NCBI GenBank assembly: GCA_036267635.1
Contig: DATAVR010000109.1
Coordinates: 13,378-77,377 of the forward strand
Source of the DNA: JADGRB01 sp036267635
Lineage (GTDB): Bacteria; Myxococcota_A; Polyangia; Fen-1088
DNA: 64,000 nucleotides
Reading direction: 5' to 3'
Shown here: piece by piece, positions 8,427-16,884 of the stretch
How positions within the stretch are numbered: position 1 is the stretch's first letter
Layout: every line of letters starts with the position of its first letter
Notes under the pieces: model-generated
Database searches by the model: none
Told to the model about the DNA's origin: nothing
What the model saw: the letters and a program-made list of their open reading frames with translations, nothing else
Position numbers and translations under genes: made by a program

Positions 8427-8968
8427 ATGAAACCAATGAGACGAGTCCTGCTGTTGTGTGTCGTCGTCGCGATAGCGCCGTGGCTCGGTGCTGGCAGCTT
8501 AGCTGCTCAGTCACCGCCTATGCGAGGTCGCTTGGTAGGCTCGTGGGAAGGTGTTGTTGAAGGAGACTTTCGTGTTTTTCGAGTAGAAATCACCGCTCGT
8601 GATGAAGAATCGATCATCGCGATGACCGCAGGCCAGACACACTCGGTCACGATGCTCTTCAGAATTAAGCGAATTGATTTGCAAGGAGACGGAATCACGC
8701 TGGACGGAGCGGGGATGGGTGGCCCCGACGACCTCGCATTGTCGGGAGTGTGAGGCGCATTGGAAGTCTGAGCCCCGATGGTGTGATCGACGCTAACGTC
8801 ACGTTGGTCGACCATAAATCTCGTCCTGTCAACACATGGCATTTAGCATTGCTGAATCATGGCGGCGATTACGTTCATCAATTGTGTCAGCTGTCGGCGG
8901 ACGCCAATGCGAGGATCCGTGGTGCGATGACACAAGGCGCGTTGCAGAATCGCCACTCTATTCGGTAA
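8427..8968 (+). pseudogene. Frameshifted secreted protein of unknown function
   Basis: ATG 8427 opens a frame with a clear signal peptide (MKPMRRVLLLCVVVAIAPWL, then AGSLAAQS). The mature part WEGVVEGDFRVFRVEIT looks like a small beta-rich domain. The frame stops at 8753 just after DDLALSGV. An overlapping frame continues at 8750 with VRRIGSLSPDGVIDANVTL to a stop at 8968, which reads as the natural continuation. A one-base shift near 8740-8752 is therefore likely. It follows the JAMM fragment by one base and shares its lower GC content, so it could be its former partner or immunity protein. That is only an inference from position. Confidence 0.5.
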
Positions 8969-9049
8969 CTGTACACGCGTGTGTGCGAGCATGTCGTCCG
9001 GCCCTAATAGATCGGCTTCAAAATGCGTTCGACCAATGGAGTAGGTGCC

Positions 9050-9496
9050 ATGGGTGGAGTCCTTCGAAACTACTTTCTTCTGCTAAGTGTCTTACTGTTA
9101 CCAGCCACTTTGCACGCTGACGTGCAGGTAACACACATCGTGGTCCGGAATGAGGGCTCGCTCCTGATGTTCGATTTCCGCGCCTGTAGCAAGGCTGCCG
9201 GGCTCGTACGCTTGACTGATATCGTCGTAAATGAGGTGGGCCACTTGCCTGACCTGTGTCGGCGGTCGTCGCTTACGCGTCTACCGATCGAGGTGCGGAG
9301 TTGGACGTATGGATCCCTTCTGCCAGGAGTCAGCGAAACCCGATGCGAGAATCTGCGCGCCGGTACGCGATATTCGATCGCAACGCTAAGCGCCGGGGCA
9401 GACTCGACAGCTGGGCAGCAAGAGTTCTCGATCGATGAGCACGGGCGAGTTCGGAAATACAAAGACTCTTGCGGTCTGGCGCTGGAGCCGCGGTGA
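9050..9496 (+). CDS. Small secreted protein of unknown function
   Basis: ATG 9050 is preferred over ATG 9023 because GGAGTAGG lies at the right distance upstream. The 148-residue product has a signal peptide (GVLRNYFLLLSVLLLPATLHA), giving a mature protein of about 125 residues with four cysteines (FRACSK, PDLCRR, ETRCEN, DSCGLA), possibly two disulfides. It matches no family I recognise. It is the last gene of the lower-GC patch and lies before the convergent galK gene. Confidence 0.6.
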   Translation: MGGVLRNYFLLLSVLLLPATLHADVQVTHIVVRNEGSLLMFDFRACSKAAGLVRLTDIVVNEVGHLPDLCRRSSLTRLPIEVRSWTYGSLLPGVSETRCENLRAGTRYSIATLSAGADSTAGQQEFSIDEHGRVRKYKDSCGLALEPR

Positions 9497-9613
9497 ATAT
9501 CTAGGGCCACGGTGGCGGCGCATCCGGCGAAGCGCGGACGGAGAAGGTCGAGGCCGTCGATTCGGTGCTTGCAGAAATGGAGTGGCGGGCCGACCAATAA
9601 GGAGTCCTGCTGT

Positions 9614-10765
9614 CTACAAGGTCCGGGCGCCGGTGCTGGGCTCGAAGACGTAGATCTCCGCTGAGCGGCCAGTGCGGCTCTGGTAGCCCGAAGCGACGGA
9701 CTGGGAGAACGAATCGACCGCCGCGGCGTCCACCAGGTTGACGGTGCTGCCGCCGAAGCCGGCGCCGGTGAGGCGGGCGCCGTGGCAAGTGGGCAACGGC
9801 AATGCCAGCTCCACCAGGACGTCGAGCTCGGGGCAGCTCACCTGGTAGTCGTCGCGGAGGCTGGCGTGGGATGCGGCCATCAGGATCTTGAGCCGCGCGG
9901 TGTCGCCGGAGCGCAGGGCGGCCACCGCTTCGAGCACCCGTGCGTTCTCGTAGACGACGTGGCGGCATCGCCTTCGTACGACAGGAGGGAGCAGCTCGAA
10001 GAAGCGCGCTTCGTCGTCGGGGACGATGTCGCGCAGGGAGCGGATCCCCGGGCGTAGCGATGCCAGGATCCGCACACCCTCTTCGCACTCCGCCCGACGC
10101 TTGTTGTACTCGGACGAGGCAAGGGCGTGGTGGACGCCGCTGTTGACCACCACGATCTTCAGCCCCGCGGGGATCTCCACTGTTTCGTGCGCCAGTGAAC
10201 GGCAGTCGATGAGCAGCGCCTTTCCCTGCGCGCCGAACGTTGCGGCCATCTGGTCCATGATTCCGCAGGCGACACCGACGAAGCCGTTCTCGGCCTCGCG
10301 GGCCAGCTTGGCGACCTCCAGCGGCCGCAGCTCGAAGTCGCCGAGCGCCGACAACAGGAGAGCGGTCGCGACCTCGTAGGCCGCCGAGGAGCTGAGGCCG
10401 GCGCCGCGCGGGATGTCGCCGGTGATGGCGGCCTCGCAGGCCGGGAAGTCGATCCCCCGTTTGGAGAGCGCCCAAACGACGCCCTTGAAGTAGTCGGCCC
10501 ACGAATGACTGGGATCCCGTTCCGGCGCCCCCCGGGGGAAGGTGCAGCTTTCGCCCAGGTCGACAGCGTGAAGCGTGAAGGTATCGCCGGGAACGCGGCG
10601 TCCGGCGACGGCCACGCCGCGATCGACGGCGGCGGGCAGGACGAAACCTTCGTTGTAGTCGGTGTGCTCGCCGATCAGGTTCACACGCCCGGGGGCGAAC
10701 GCCACGGCCTCCGGATCGTGGTGGGCGGCTTCTTTGAAGGCGGCAACGACCGTATCGCGTTCCAT
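9614..10765 (-). CDS. galK: Galactokinase
   Basis: Phosphorylates galactose to galactose-1-phosphate with ATP, the first step of the Leloir pathway, in the cytoplasm. The 383-residue protein has the galactokinase signature (GRVNLIGEHTDYNEGFVLP), the GHMP-kinase phosphate-binding loop GAGLSSSAAYEVA and the C-terminal motif TGAGFGGSTVNLV. Its length is normal for the family. The start at 10765 overlaps the stop of the upstream nucleotidyltransferase gene by one base, so both are in one transcript. Galactose is a side-chain sugar of many xyloglucans, and the GH74 locus lies 1.6 kb away; any link between them is speculative. No galT or galE is seen in the window. Confidence 0.93.
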   Translation of the reverse strand: MERDTVVAAFKEAAHHDPEAVAFAPGRVNLIGEHTDYNEGFVLPAAVDRGVAVAGRRVPGDTFTLHAVDLGESCTFPRGAPERDPSHSWADYFKGVVWALSKRGIDFPACEAAITGDIPRGAGLSSSAAYEVATALLLSALGDFELRPLEVAKLAREAENGFVGVACGIMDQMAATFGAQGKALLIDCRSLAHETVEIPAGLKIVVVNSGVHHALASSEYNKRRAECEEGVRILASLRPGIRSLRDIVPDDEARFFELLPPVVRRRCRHVVYENARVLEAVAALRSGDTARLKILMAASHASLRDDYQVSCPELDVLVELALPLPTCHGARLTGAGFGGSTVNLVDAAAVDSFSQSVASGYQSRTGRSAEIYVFEPSTGARTL

Positions 10766-11685
10766 CAACCTTCGGTCCAGATGGGCGAGGGGTATGCCCC
10801 CCGCGCGACCATCTCGCGGAGCGTTTGCGTCACGGTCGGCTTGTCTTCCGGATGCGTCACGCCGAACCAGGCGTCGGAGGTTGCCAGGACGCGCACCGTC
10901 GCGACCTTCTCCCCGAGGAGCTCGCCGACGACGACGGGGATCAGGCATTCGGCTTTTTCTCGCGCTCGGCCGTCAGTCTCCAGGAACCGGATCAGATGGC
11001 GCTCGAGATGGTCGAACACGGAAGGCGTGAAACCCCAGAAGTTCATCGAGACGACTTCGTCGCCGCCGAGGAGATGCCGGGTCCCTGCCTCGTCGACGTA
11101 CCGGGCGCGATCTCCCGCGCGTTCCACCTTGGTGCGCTCGACCAGGGCCTCGAGGAATCCGCCGTCGTCGACCTCGCAGATGGCCCGCGTGACGGCGGCG
11201 TGGTCGGAGAGCGTCTGCAGGATCGGGTAGCCGACCATGCAGTAGTCCGCGGGGCGTCCAGGTGACGGTGTCCGCCTCAGGTGCTCGGCCACCGCCTTGA
11301 AGGACGTCTTGCCGTAGTAGTCGTCGGCGTTGATCGATACGAACGGTTCGGCGATCGCCCGGCGGGCGGACCAGATGGCGTGGGTCGTGCCCCAGGGCTT
11401 CGTGCGCCCGGACGGGACGGTGAAACCGGGTGGGAGATCGTCCAGTTGCTGGAACACGTATTCGACCGGGACGCGGCGCTCGTACTTGCTGCCGACCGCT
11501 TCGCGGAAGACCGCCTCGAAGTCGCGGCGAATGACGAAGACCACCTTCCCGAACCCGGCGGCGAGCGCGTCGAAGACGGAGTAGTCCATGATGGTCTCGC
11601 CGCTCGGCCCGAAGCGATCGAGCTGCTTCAGGCCGCCGTACCGGCTCCCCATTCCGGCCGCGAGGACCAGCAGCGTCGGTTTCAT
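10765..11685 (-). CDS. Sugar-phosphate nucleotidyltransferase family protein
   Basis: The 306-residue protein begins with the nucleotide-binding signature LAAGMGSRYGGLKQLDRFG, followed by PSGETIMDYSVFDA, both typical of the nucleotidyltransferase superfamily that makes NDP-sugars from sugar-1-phosphates. ADDYYG near residue 119 is the metal- and substrate-binding region. The spacing resembles a subgroup often found next to small-molecule kinases rather than classical GalU or RfbA. It sits directly upstream of galK with a one-base overlap, so it may activate galactose-1-phosphate or a related sugar phosphate. Substrate and nucleotide cannot be decided from sequence alone. Confidence 0.8.
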   Translation of the reverse strand: MKPTLLVLAAGMGSRYGGLKQLDRFGPSGETIMDYSVFDALAAGFGKVVFVIRRDFEAVFREAVGSKYERRVPVEYVFQQLDDLPPGFTVPSGRTKPWGTTHAIWSARRAIAEPFVSINADDYYGKTSFKAVAEHLRRTPSPGRPADYCMVGYPILQTLSDHAAVTRAICEVDDGGFLEALVERTKVERAGDRARYVDEAGTRHLLGGDEVVSMNFWGFTPSVFDHLERHLIRFLETDGRAREKAECLIPVVVGELLGEKVATVRVLATSDAWFGVTHPEDKPTVTQTLREMVARGAYPSPIWTEG

Positions 11686-11695
11686 GGTTTCGCTT

Positions 11696-12115
11696 TCAGG
11701 CGAAGTTCAGGAATGCGATGAGGCAGGCGTTGAAGGTCCCCGACAGAGTCCTGCCGTCTTCCAGCTTGAGCGCGTAGGAACCGTCGAACGATTGCATGAG
11801 CTGTAGCTGCGGCGGCGGAGGCCAGGTCAACGTGGCGTCCGCGCGGAACGTCTGACCGGATCGGTCGAGGTAGCTGCTGCCGACGTCCGCCGAGGTGAGG
11901 TGGAGCGTATCGCCGTCGCCCACGACGTCGACGAACAGGCCGGTCGGGCAACTGCAGGCCGCGGCGTCCGCGGACGGCGGGACGTCCGAGATCGACATGT
12001 CGCGCGCCTCACCGCCGAGGCTGGCGTCCGAGCCGGGTAAGGCCCCCACGTGCTCGGCGCAGCCGGCGGTCAGCGCGACCAGGCCGCTGAGCAAGAACGC
12101 GCCGACGCGAATCAC
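11696..12115 (-). CDS. Small lipoprotein of unknown function
   Basis: The GTG start at 12115 has a GGGGGG run directly upstream and gives a good signal peptide, MIRVGAFLLSGLVALTAGC (Cys19). The mature protein of about 120 residues has a short disordered Ser/Asp/Ala region followed by a beta-rich domain (TLHLTSADVGSSYLD, SFDGSYALKLEDGRTLSGTF). It ends 10 bp before the nucleotidyltransferase start and may share its transcript. No family recognised. Confidence 0.6.
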   Translation of the reverse strand: MIRVGAFLLSGLVALTAGCAEHVGALPGSDASLGGEARDMSISDVPPSADAAACSCPTGLFVDVVGDGDTLHLTSADVGSSYLDRSGQTFRADATLTWPPPPQLQLMQSFDGSYALKLEDGRTLSGTFNACLIAFLNFA

Positions 12116-12240
12116 CCCCCGATCGTGCCTCGATTCGCGTGCCTCAGCAAGCGCCGGCGGTGGTCTCACGGGCTCGGGTGCGATTGTTCGACCGCGCGCT
12201 CCACGGCGAGATTCCGGTGAAGCTCCCGGACGGAAAGCGA

Positions 12241-12591
12241 TCATTTGCCGGCGGTGGCGGCCGACGGGTCAGGCGCGTCGTGCACGAGCTCGAGCCGCTC
12301 GAGGACGCTGGCGACCTCCGCCAAGAAGGCCTCCAGCTTCACGATCTCGTCGACGCCCAGCTCGATCTCCGTCTCGAGCGCGTCGCAGCTGGCCCTCAGC
12401 TTCGCGAGCTTGGTCTCGAGGTCCTGCTGGCGCGACGTCGCGTCGTCGATGATGTCGGAGACGTTGGTGTCCACGGCCGTCAGGGTCCTGGCGATCGTCA
12501 GGGCCACGAGAGCAGGGTTCTCTGCCGTCGGCAGCGAACGCATGAGCTCGATCGCACGCTCGATTCCAAATGGCCTCTGCGGGGTCGTCAT
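12241..12591 (-). CDS. Small coiled-coil protein
   Basis: This 116-residue protein has no signal peptide or membrane segment. Residues 45-100 have strong heptad character (QQDLETKLAKLRASCDALE and so on), predicting a coiled coil. The start overlaps the stop of the upstream DUF4388/PEGA gene by four bases (ATGA), so the two are co-translated and the products may interact. Family not recognised. Confidence 0.65.
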   Translation of the reverse strand: MTTPQRPFGIERAIELMRSLPTAENPALVALTIARTLTAVDTNVSDIIDDATSRQQDLETKLAKLRASCDALETEIELGVDEIVKLEAFLAEVASVLERLELVHDAPDPSAATAGK

Positions 12592-14060
12592 TGTAATTGC
12601 ACCTCACCTCCACAACGGAGGGCGATCGGCTCCGGCGTCCCCTGGCTTCCAATCTGGATGACGTGCGGGCCGCAGGATAGATGCAGGGTGGCGCTGTCGT
12701 CGACCTGGACGCGGCGGCCGTCCAGGTAGATGCGGTGCCCGGAGGCGCGGGACGGCAATCTCACCGTCTCCCGGCGATCGCCGTGCGGCTCGTCTGCGCT
12801 GGCTGGTTTGGCGACCGGATCGCCCGCGGTCGCTCCTGCACGACTCCCGTCCGGGGAGGCGGACGCCTCCGCCGGTTCCGAGCGGACCGGGTCGAGCGGC
12901 GGGCTCGGCGCGCGTTCGGCGCGGGGCAGCGAGCTCCTCGCCGCTCCGAACATCACCAGCGCCGCCGTCGCCAGCATGGCCGCGCCCGCCAGCAGCCATC
13001 TGCCACGACGACTCGGTGTTTGAACGCTGGTTGGCGCCGGTCGAGGCACGACGACGGGGGCTTCGTGCGCGGGCTCCGCGCGGTCCGAAGGTTCCCCGCC
13101 GCGGGGCGCTCCGAGGGTTCTCGCTTCTCGACGGGCCAGGATCCGCACCTCCCGTCCGGCCTCGGAGGCGGGATCGAGCCGCAGGGCCTCGTAGAACCAT
13201 TTCTTGGCCGTCGCGTCGTCACCCGCCCACAGCGCCAGTTGCCCGAGCACGTACGATGCGAAGGCGAACAGGGGGTCGCGTCTCTTCGCCCGCTGCGCGA
13301 TCTCGAGCAAGGTACGTCGCTCGGCCTCGCTCGGTATTTCGCTCCGACAGCGAGCCTCCGCCCAGCTGGCGCAGAGCGCGTACTCGAGAGATTCCGGTTG
13401 CAGCAGCGACGCGCGGTGCAGCTCGATGGCCGCCGCCCCCGTCTCCGCCGCGCGAAGCAGCGCCATGCCTTTTTGAAAGGCCTGCTCGGCGGTCAGCCGC
13501 GCCGCGTGCGTGGCGCCAGGCCCTTGAACCCCGGGGAGGGCGGCAGCGACCGCTTCGTCCCGGGCGACCTTGGAGGTCCCGGAGAGCCGCGGCGTCGCCG
13601 CCGAAAGAATCGGATCGATATCGATGGAAAACGACCGCGGAGGCTTGGCGGCGCCGGGGGAGGCGTCGAAGCTCCACTGCGACTCGTCGCGGTTGAGCGC
13701 CCGGCTGATGATCCCGCCAACCTGATCGGCGAGGCCGCGCTCCACCTGCTCCGACGTCAGGACGCCTCGAGCGATCGCGACCTCGCCGAAGCGCAACGGG
13801 TTGTCCCCCGTCGCCGCCAGCGTCATCGCGTCGATCACCCGGACGAACTCGGCGTTGGTGATCACCGCCTGCCTCACCAAAAGCCGGCCGAACGACTCGC
13901 CGGGCGCGTCGTCTTCGGCGAAGACCGGTTTCCCGGCTTCGAAATAGATGCGCGCGGCGACCCCGCCGGCGCGCACGTCGAGGAGGCCTGTGCGACGGTC
14001 GGCGACGAGCTCGCGCACCGCCTTGATCAGCGAGAGTGCATTGCCGCCATGGGCGGGCAT
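12588..14060 (-). CDS. DUF4388 (PATAN-like) - helical repeat - transmembrane - PEGA-like protein
   Basis: The 490-residue protein has an N-terminal DUF4388/PATAN-type region (RRTGLLDVRAGGVAARIYFEAGKPVFAE, then GRLLVRQAVITNAEF), a type found in myxobacterial signalling and motility proteins. A TPR-like alpha-helical region follows (about residues 195-320), then a Pro/Arg linker, a single membrane helix (WLLAGAAMLATAALVMFG) and a short extracytoplasmic end resembling a PEGA domain (HRIYLDGRRVQVDDSATLHLSCG). It probably connects cytoplasmic events with the cell envelope. It is divergent from the PA14 gene (31 bp apart) and overlaps the coiled-coil gene downstream. Domain calls are by pattern only. 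Confidence 0.7.
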   Translation of the reverse strand: MPAHGGNALSLIKAVRELVADRRTGLLDVRAGGVAARIYFEAGKPVFAEDDAPGESFGRLLVRQAVITNAEFVRVIDAMTLAATGDNPLRFGEVAIARGVLTSEQVERGLADQVGGIISRALNRDESQWSFDASPGAAKPPRSFSIDIDPILSAATPRLSGTSKVARDEAVAAALPGVQGPGATHAARLTAEQAFQKGMALLRAAETGAAAIELHRASLLQPESLEYALCASWAEARCRSEIPSEAERRTLLEIAQRAKRRDPLFAFASYVLGQLALWAGDDATAKKWFYEALRLDPASEAGREVRILARREARTLGAPRGGEPSDRAEPAHEAPVVVPRPAPTSVQTPSRRGRWLLAGAAMLATAALVMFGAARSSLPRAERAPSPPLDPVRSEPAEASASPDGSRAGATAGDPVAKPASADEPHGDRRETVRLPSRASGHRIYLDGRRVQVDDSATLHLSCGPHVIQIGSQGTPEPIALRCGGEVQLQ

Positions 14061-14091
14061 TTGATCGGATAGCCTAACGCATCTGGGGACG

Positions 14092-15018
14092 ATGAAGCGC
14101 AGCGAACCGGGGCTCCTTCGTCTCTCTTCCTATTTCCTCTCTTCGCTGGCGCTCCATGCCGCGCTGGTCGTTCTGGTCTCGCTCAAATCGTGCCGCAGCG
14201 ATTCTCTGTCCGTCGCGCCCACGCTGACCGGCCAGCTCGTCACCGTCGAGCTGACCACGCTCCCACGGCTCCGTCAGCCGAAGACGGCGCGGCCCGGTGG
14301 TGGCGCTCCAGCCCGGCACGTTCTCCATCACCAGGCGGAGACGGCGTCGGCGTCCGTGCCGTCTCCGGCCGAAGAACCGAGGGGGAGCGAAACCGCGGGT
14401 GGCACGCCCGTCGACGTGATCGCGGCGCCGTCTCCGCGTGCGATCGCTTCGCCGGCCGTGGAGGGGCCTTCCGGCAGCGGATCCGGATCGCGCGGCGGGC
14501 CGGGCGGCCCCGGGGCGGGCGGCGGAGGGGTGCCGATCGTCTCCGAGAAGTTTGCCTTTGGGAGCGACACCCGCGCTGCGTTCAAGGGGGTGGTGTGCTT
14601 CATCCAGCCCGGTATCCTGCGCATCGCGGACGTTCACCGGTGCGACCCGGTGGCCACGTTCTATACCAACACCTTCGACGTCGACGAGCGGCAGCAGGTG
14701 GCAGGCTTCCCCGGGATCAGCGAGCGTTCGAGCTGGTTCATGATCGAGTACACGGGCGCCTTCACGGTCGGCAAGGACGGGAGCTACGACTTCCGGCTTC
14801 ATTCCGACGACGGATCCTACCTCTTCGTCGATGGCGCGATGGTGATCGAGAACGACGGAAAACATAAGCCGACCAGCCGGTCGGGAAGCATCCCGTTGCA
14901 GAGCGGGCTGCACCAACTGAAGCTCCTCTACGCGCAGACCACCGACCGGATGGCGCTCCAGCTCTTCGTCCGCGTACCCGGCACGTTCTTCGAGAAGCTG
15001 TTCACGCCCAGAATCTGA
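14092..15018 (+). CDS. Membrane-anchored PA14-domain protein with TonB-like N-terminus
   Basis: The 308-residue protein starts with a TonB-like N-terminal anchor (YFLSSLALHAALVVLVSL), then a Pro/Gly/Ser-rich linker to about residue 145, then a C-terminal PA14 domain with YDFRLHSDDGSYLFVDGAMV and GLHQLKLLYAQ, the core PA14 signatures. PA14 domains bind glycans and are found in glycosidases, adhesins and toxins. The anchor plus periplasm-spanning linker resembles TonB, but the TonB C-terminal domain is replaced. It is 9 bp upstream of a PfkB kinase and divergent from the DUF4388/PEGA gene. Confidence 0.8.
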   Translation: MKRSEPGLLRLSSYFLSSLALHAALVVLVSLKSCRSDSLSVAPTLTGQLVTVELTTLPRLRQPKTARPGGGAPARHVLHHQAETASASVPSPAEEPRGSETAGGTPVDVIAAPSPRAIASPAVEGPSGSGSGSRGGPGGPGAGGGGVPIVSEKFAFGSDTRAAFKGVVCFIQPGILRIADVHRCDPVATFYTNTFDVDERQQVAGFPGISERSSWFMIEYTGAFTVGKDGSYDFRLHSDDGSYLFVDGAMVIENDGKHKPTSRSGSIPLQSGLHQLKLLYAQTTDRMALQLFVRVPGTFFEKLFTPRI

Positions 15019-15027
15019 GCTCGGGTG

Positions 15028-15849
15028 ATGGTGCGGAAACGCGGCGTGGATCTGCTGGTGGTCGGGCACGTGACCCGCGACGAGATCGCCGGGGGCGTCC
15101 GCCTCGGTGGCGCGGCCAGCTACGCGGCCCGGGCGGCGGCCCGCCTGGGGTATGAGACGGCGCTGGTGACGGTGGCGCCGCCGGACGATCCGCTGCTGGA
15201 GCCGCTGCGGCACGCGCCGCACCTCAGCCTCCACTGCCTCCCGAGCGAGGTGATGACCACGTTCGCGCTCGCATACGCCGCCGGGCAGCGCCAGCTGTGG
15301 CTGCGGCGCCGGGCCCGGCCGCTGGTCCCGGGCGACATTCCCCCCGAATGGCGGCGCCCGCGCGTGGCGTACGTCGGCCCGATCGCCGGCGAGTGTGACC
15401 TGGCCTTCGCGCAGGGTCTGGGCGCGTCGTTCCTGGGCGCCGGGATTCAGGGCTGGCTGCGCCGCACCAGCGAGGACGGCCGCGTCGAGCCGGCGCAGCT
15501 CACGGAGACGCCTCACGCCGAGATGCCCCTGCCGTTCGACGTCGCCATCGTCTCCGCGGAGGACCACCCGGACGCGGAAGCTGCGGCGCGGCGGCTGGCG
15601 CGGACAGTGGCGATCACGCGCGGCGCGCGCGGCGCACGGCTGATCGCCGAGACCGAGTGCCTGGAGATCCCGGCGGCGCCGGCGCGCGAGGTCGACCCGA
15701 CGGGAGCGGGCGACGTGTTCGGTGTCGTGCTGACGCTGGAGCTGGCGCAGGGAAAGTCGCTCGCCGGCGCCGGCCGTGCGGCGGCGGCCGCTGCCGCCCG
15801 GGTCGTCGAGGGGCCGGGGCTGGGGACGCTCTCCGGTTCCGAGCGCTGA
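15028..15849 (+). CDS. PfkB-family carbohydrate kinase
   Basis: The 273-residue cytoplasmic protein belongs to the ribokinase/PfkB fold: GGAASYAARAAARLG near residue 28 and the catalytic DPTGAGDVFG with Asp229 as the expected base. It is slightly shorter than typical ribokinases (about 300) and has no recognisable substrate motif, so the phosphorylated compound (a sugar, nucleoside or similar) is unknown. ATG 15028 is chosen; GTG 15025 is one codon earlier. It converges with the RIO kinase gene (15 bp between the stops). Confidence 0.82.
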   Translation: MVRKRGVDLLVVGHVTRDEIAGGVRLGGAASYAARAAARLGYETALVTVAPPDDPLLEPLRHAPHLSLHCLPSEVMTTFALAYAAGQRQLWLRRRARPLVPGDIPPEWRRPRVAYVGPIAGECDLAFAQGLGASFLGAGIQGWLRRTSEDGRVEPAQLTETPHAEMPLPFDVAIVSAEDHPDAEAAARRLARTVAITRGARGARLIAETECLEIPAAPAREVDPTGAGDVFGVVLTLELAQGKSLAGAGRAAAAAAARVVEGPGLGTLSGSER

Positions 15850-15864
15850 AGTCAGCAGGCGCGC

Positions 15865-16848
15865 TCAGCGTCCGCCGCGCCGCCGCCGACGGTGGTTCGA
15901 GCCTGCATGCGGCTGCTCTCCCGTGCGCGCGGCAACCCGCGGTGGGCCGGCCACGCCGGGTCTCACGGTCGCCGTCGCCGTCGCCGTCGCCGCGCCGGTG
16001 CCGCCGCCCGGGCGTTGCCCCTTGTCGCGGCCGGCGCGACCCCGCTCCGCGTCGCGGCCCCGACGGCCGCTGCCGCCGCCACCGCTGCGGTGCTCCGGCA
16101 CCCCCACCTCGGGCGCGACGACGGTGTCCAGGGTCCCGCGCTGGAGATGTTGAAAGAGCGCGTCGCCGCAGTTTGCCACCCGCAGCAGCCGGGCGTCGAA
16201 GCGGGCCAGGTGCTCGGTCAGGTTTCGCAGGTCACGCCGCAGGATCTGGCGGGCGTTGTTGTTGCCCGCCACCTCGACGACCTGGGGCAGGTCGATGATG
16301 GTCGGACCGCCCGCCGCCATGAGGACGTTGTAGGCCGACAGATCGCCGTGGATGCGTCCGGTGCCGAGCAGCGCCTTCACCTGAAGGAAGACCTCCTGAT
16401 GAAGCGCGGTCGCCTCTTCGGCGGTGAAGGTGAAATCGGCGAGGCGCGAGGCCGGCGCGCCGGCGCCGTCGACGATCAGCTCCATGAAGAGGACGTTTTC
16501 GTAGAGGAAGTACGGCTCCGGCACGCGGACGCCGGCATCGAAGGCGGCCCGGAGCGCGTGGAACTCCATCTCCTGCCAGTTGTCCTCAATGAGCCCGCGC
16601 CCGTAGGCGCTCTTCTTCTGCATCGCGCGGCGATCGCGCGAGTTGCGGGTCTGATTCCGCCCCTCGACGTAGCTGGCGGTCTTCTTGAAGGTCCGCTCGT
16701 CGCGCGCCTTGTAGACCTTGGCCGCGCCGAGGTGCCCTTCGCGCTCCACGACGTAGACCGTCGCCTCCTTGCCGCTCATCAACCGCGCGTGGACGGCGTC
16801 GATGATCCCTTCTTCGACGAGATGGGAGAGGCCGTCAGGCTGGGACAT
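15865..16848 (-). CDS. RIO-type serine/threonine protein kinase
   Basis: The 327-residue protein has the RIO kinase core: SGKEATVYVV (nucleotide loop), AAKVYK with Lys44, IHGDLSAYNVL with catalytic Asp169, and IDLPQ with metal-binding Asp186. RIO kinases act on ribosome maturation in eukaryotes and archaea; bacterial members are less well understood. After residue 265 there is a low-complexity tail of Gly/Arg, then ATATATATV repeats (from GTCGCC repeats near 15970), then His/Arg-rich residues. The tail is unlike the catalytic part and may bind nucleic acid or be disordered. The gene converges with the PfkB kinase. Confidence 0.87.
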   Translation of the reverse strand: MSQPDGLSHLVEEGIIDAVHARLMSGKEATVYVVEREGHLGAAKVYKARDERTFKKTASYVEGRNQTRNSRDRRAMQKKSAYGRGLIEDNWQEMEFHALRAAFDAGVRVPEPYFLYENVLFMELIVDGAGAPASRLADFTFTAEEATALHQEVFLQVKALLGTGRIHGDLSAYNVLMAAGGPTIIDLPQVVEVAGNNNARQILRRDLRNLTEHLARFDARLLRVANCGDALFQHLQRGTLDTVVAPEVGVPEHRSGGGGSGRRGRDAERGRAGRDKGQRPGGGTGAATATATATVRPGVAGPPRVAARTGEQPHAGSNHRRRRRGGR

Positions 16849-16884
16849 TCGTCGCCGGAGCAGGCCTCGGATCGTTTTCTTGCG

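Noticed and set aside
9500..9613. Possible rightward C-terminal fragment ending in AEMEWRADQ before galK
   Set aside because: Reads well for about 30 residues but has no upstream continuation or family match; kept as unannotated.
7965..9613. Idea that the low-GC patch is a phage or plasmid insertion
   Set aside because: No integrase, transposase, flanking repeats or phage gene seen; only the toxin-like fragment and small secreted genes.
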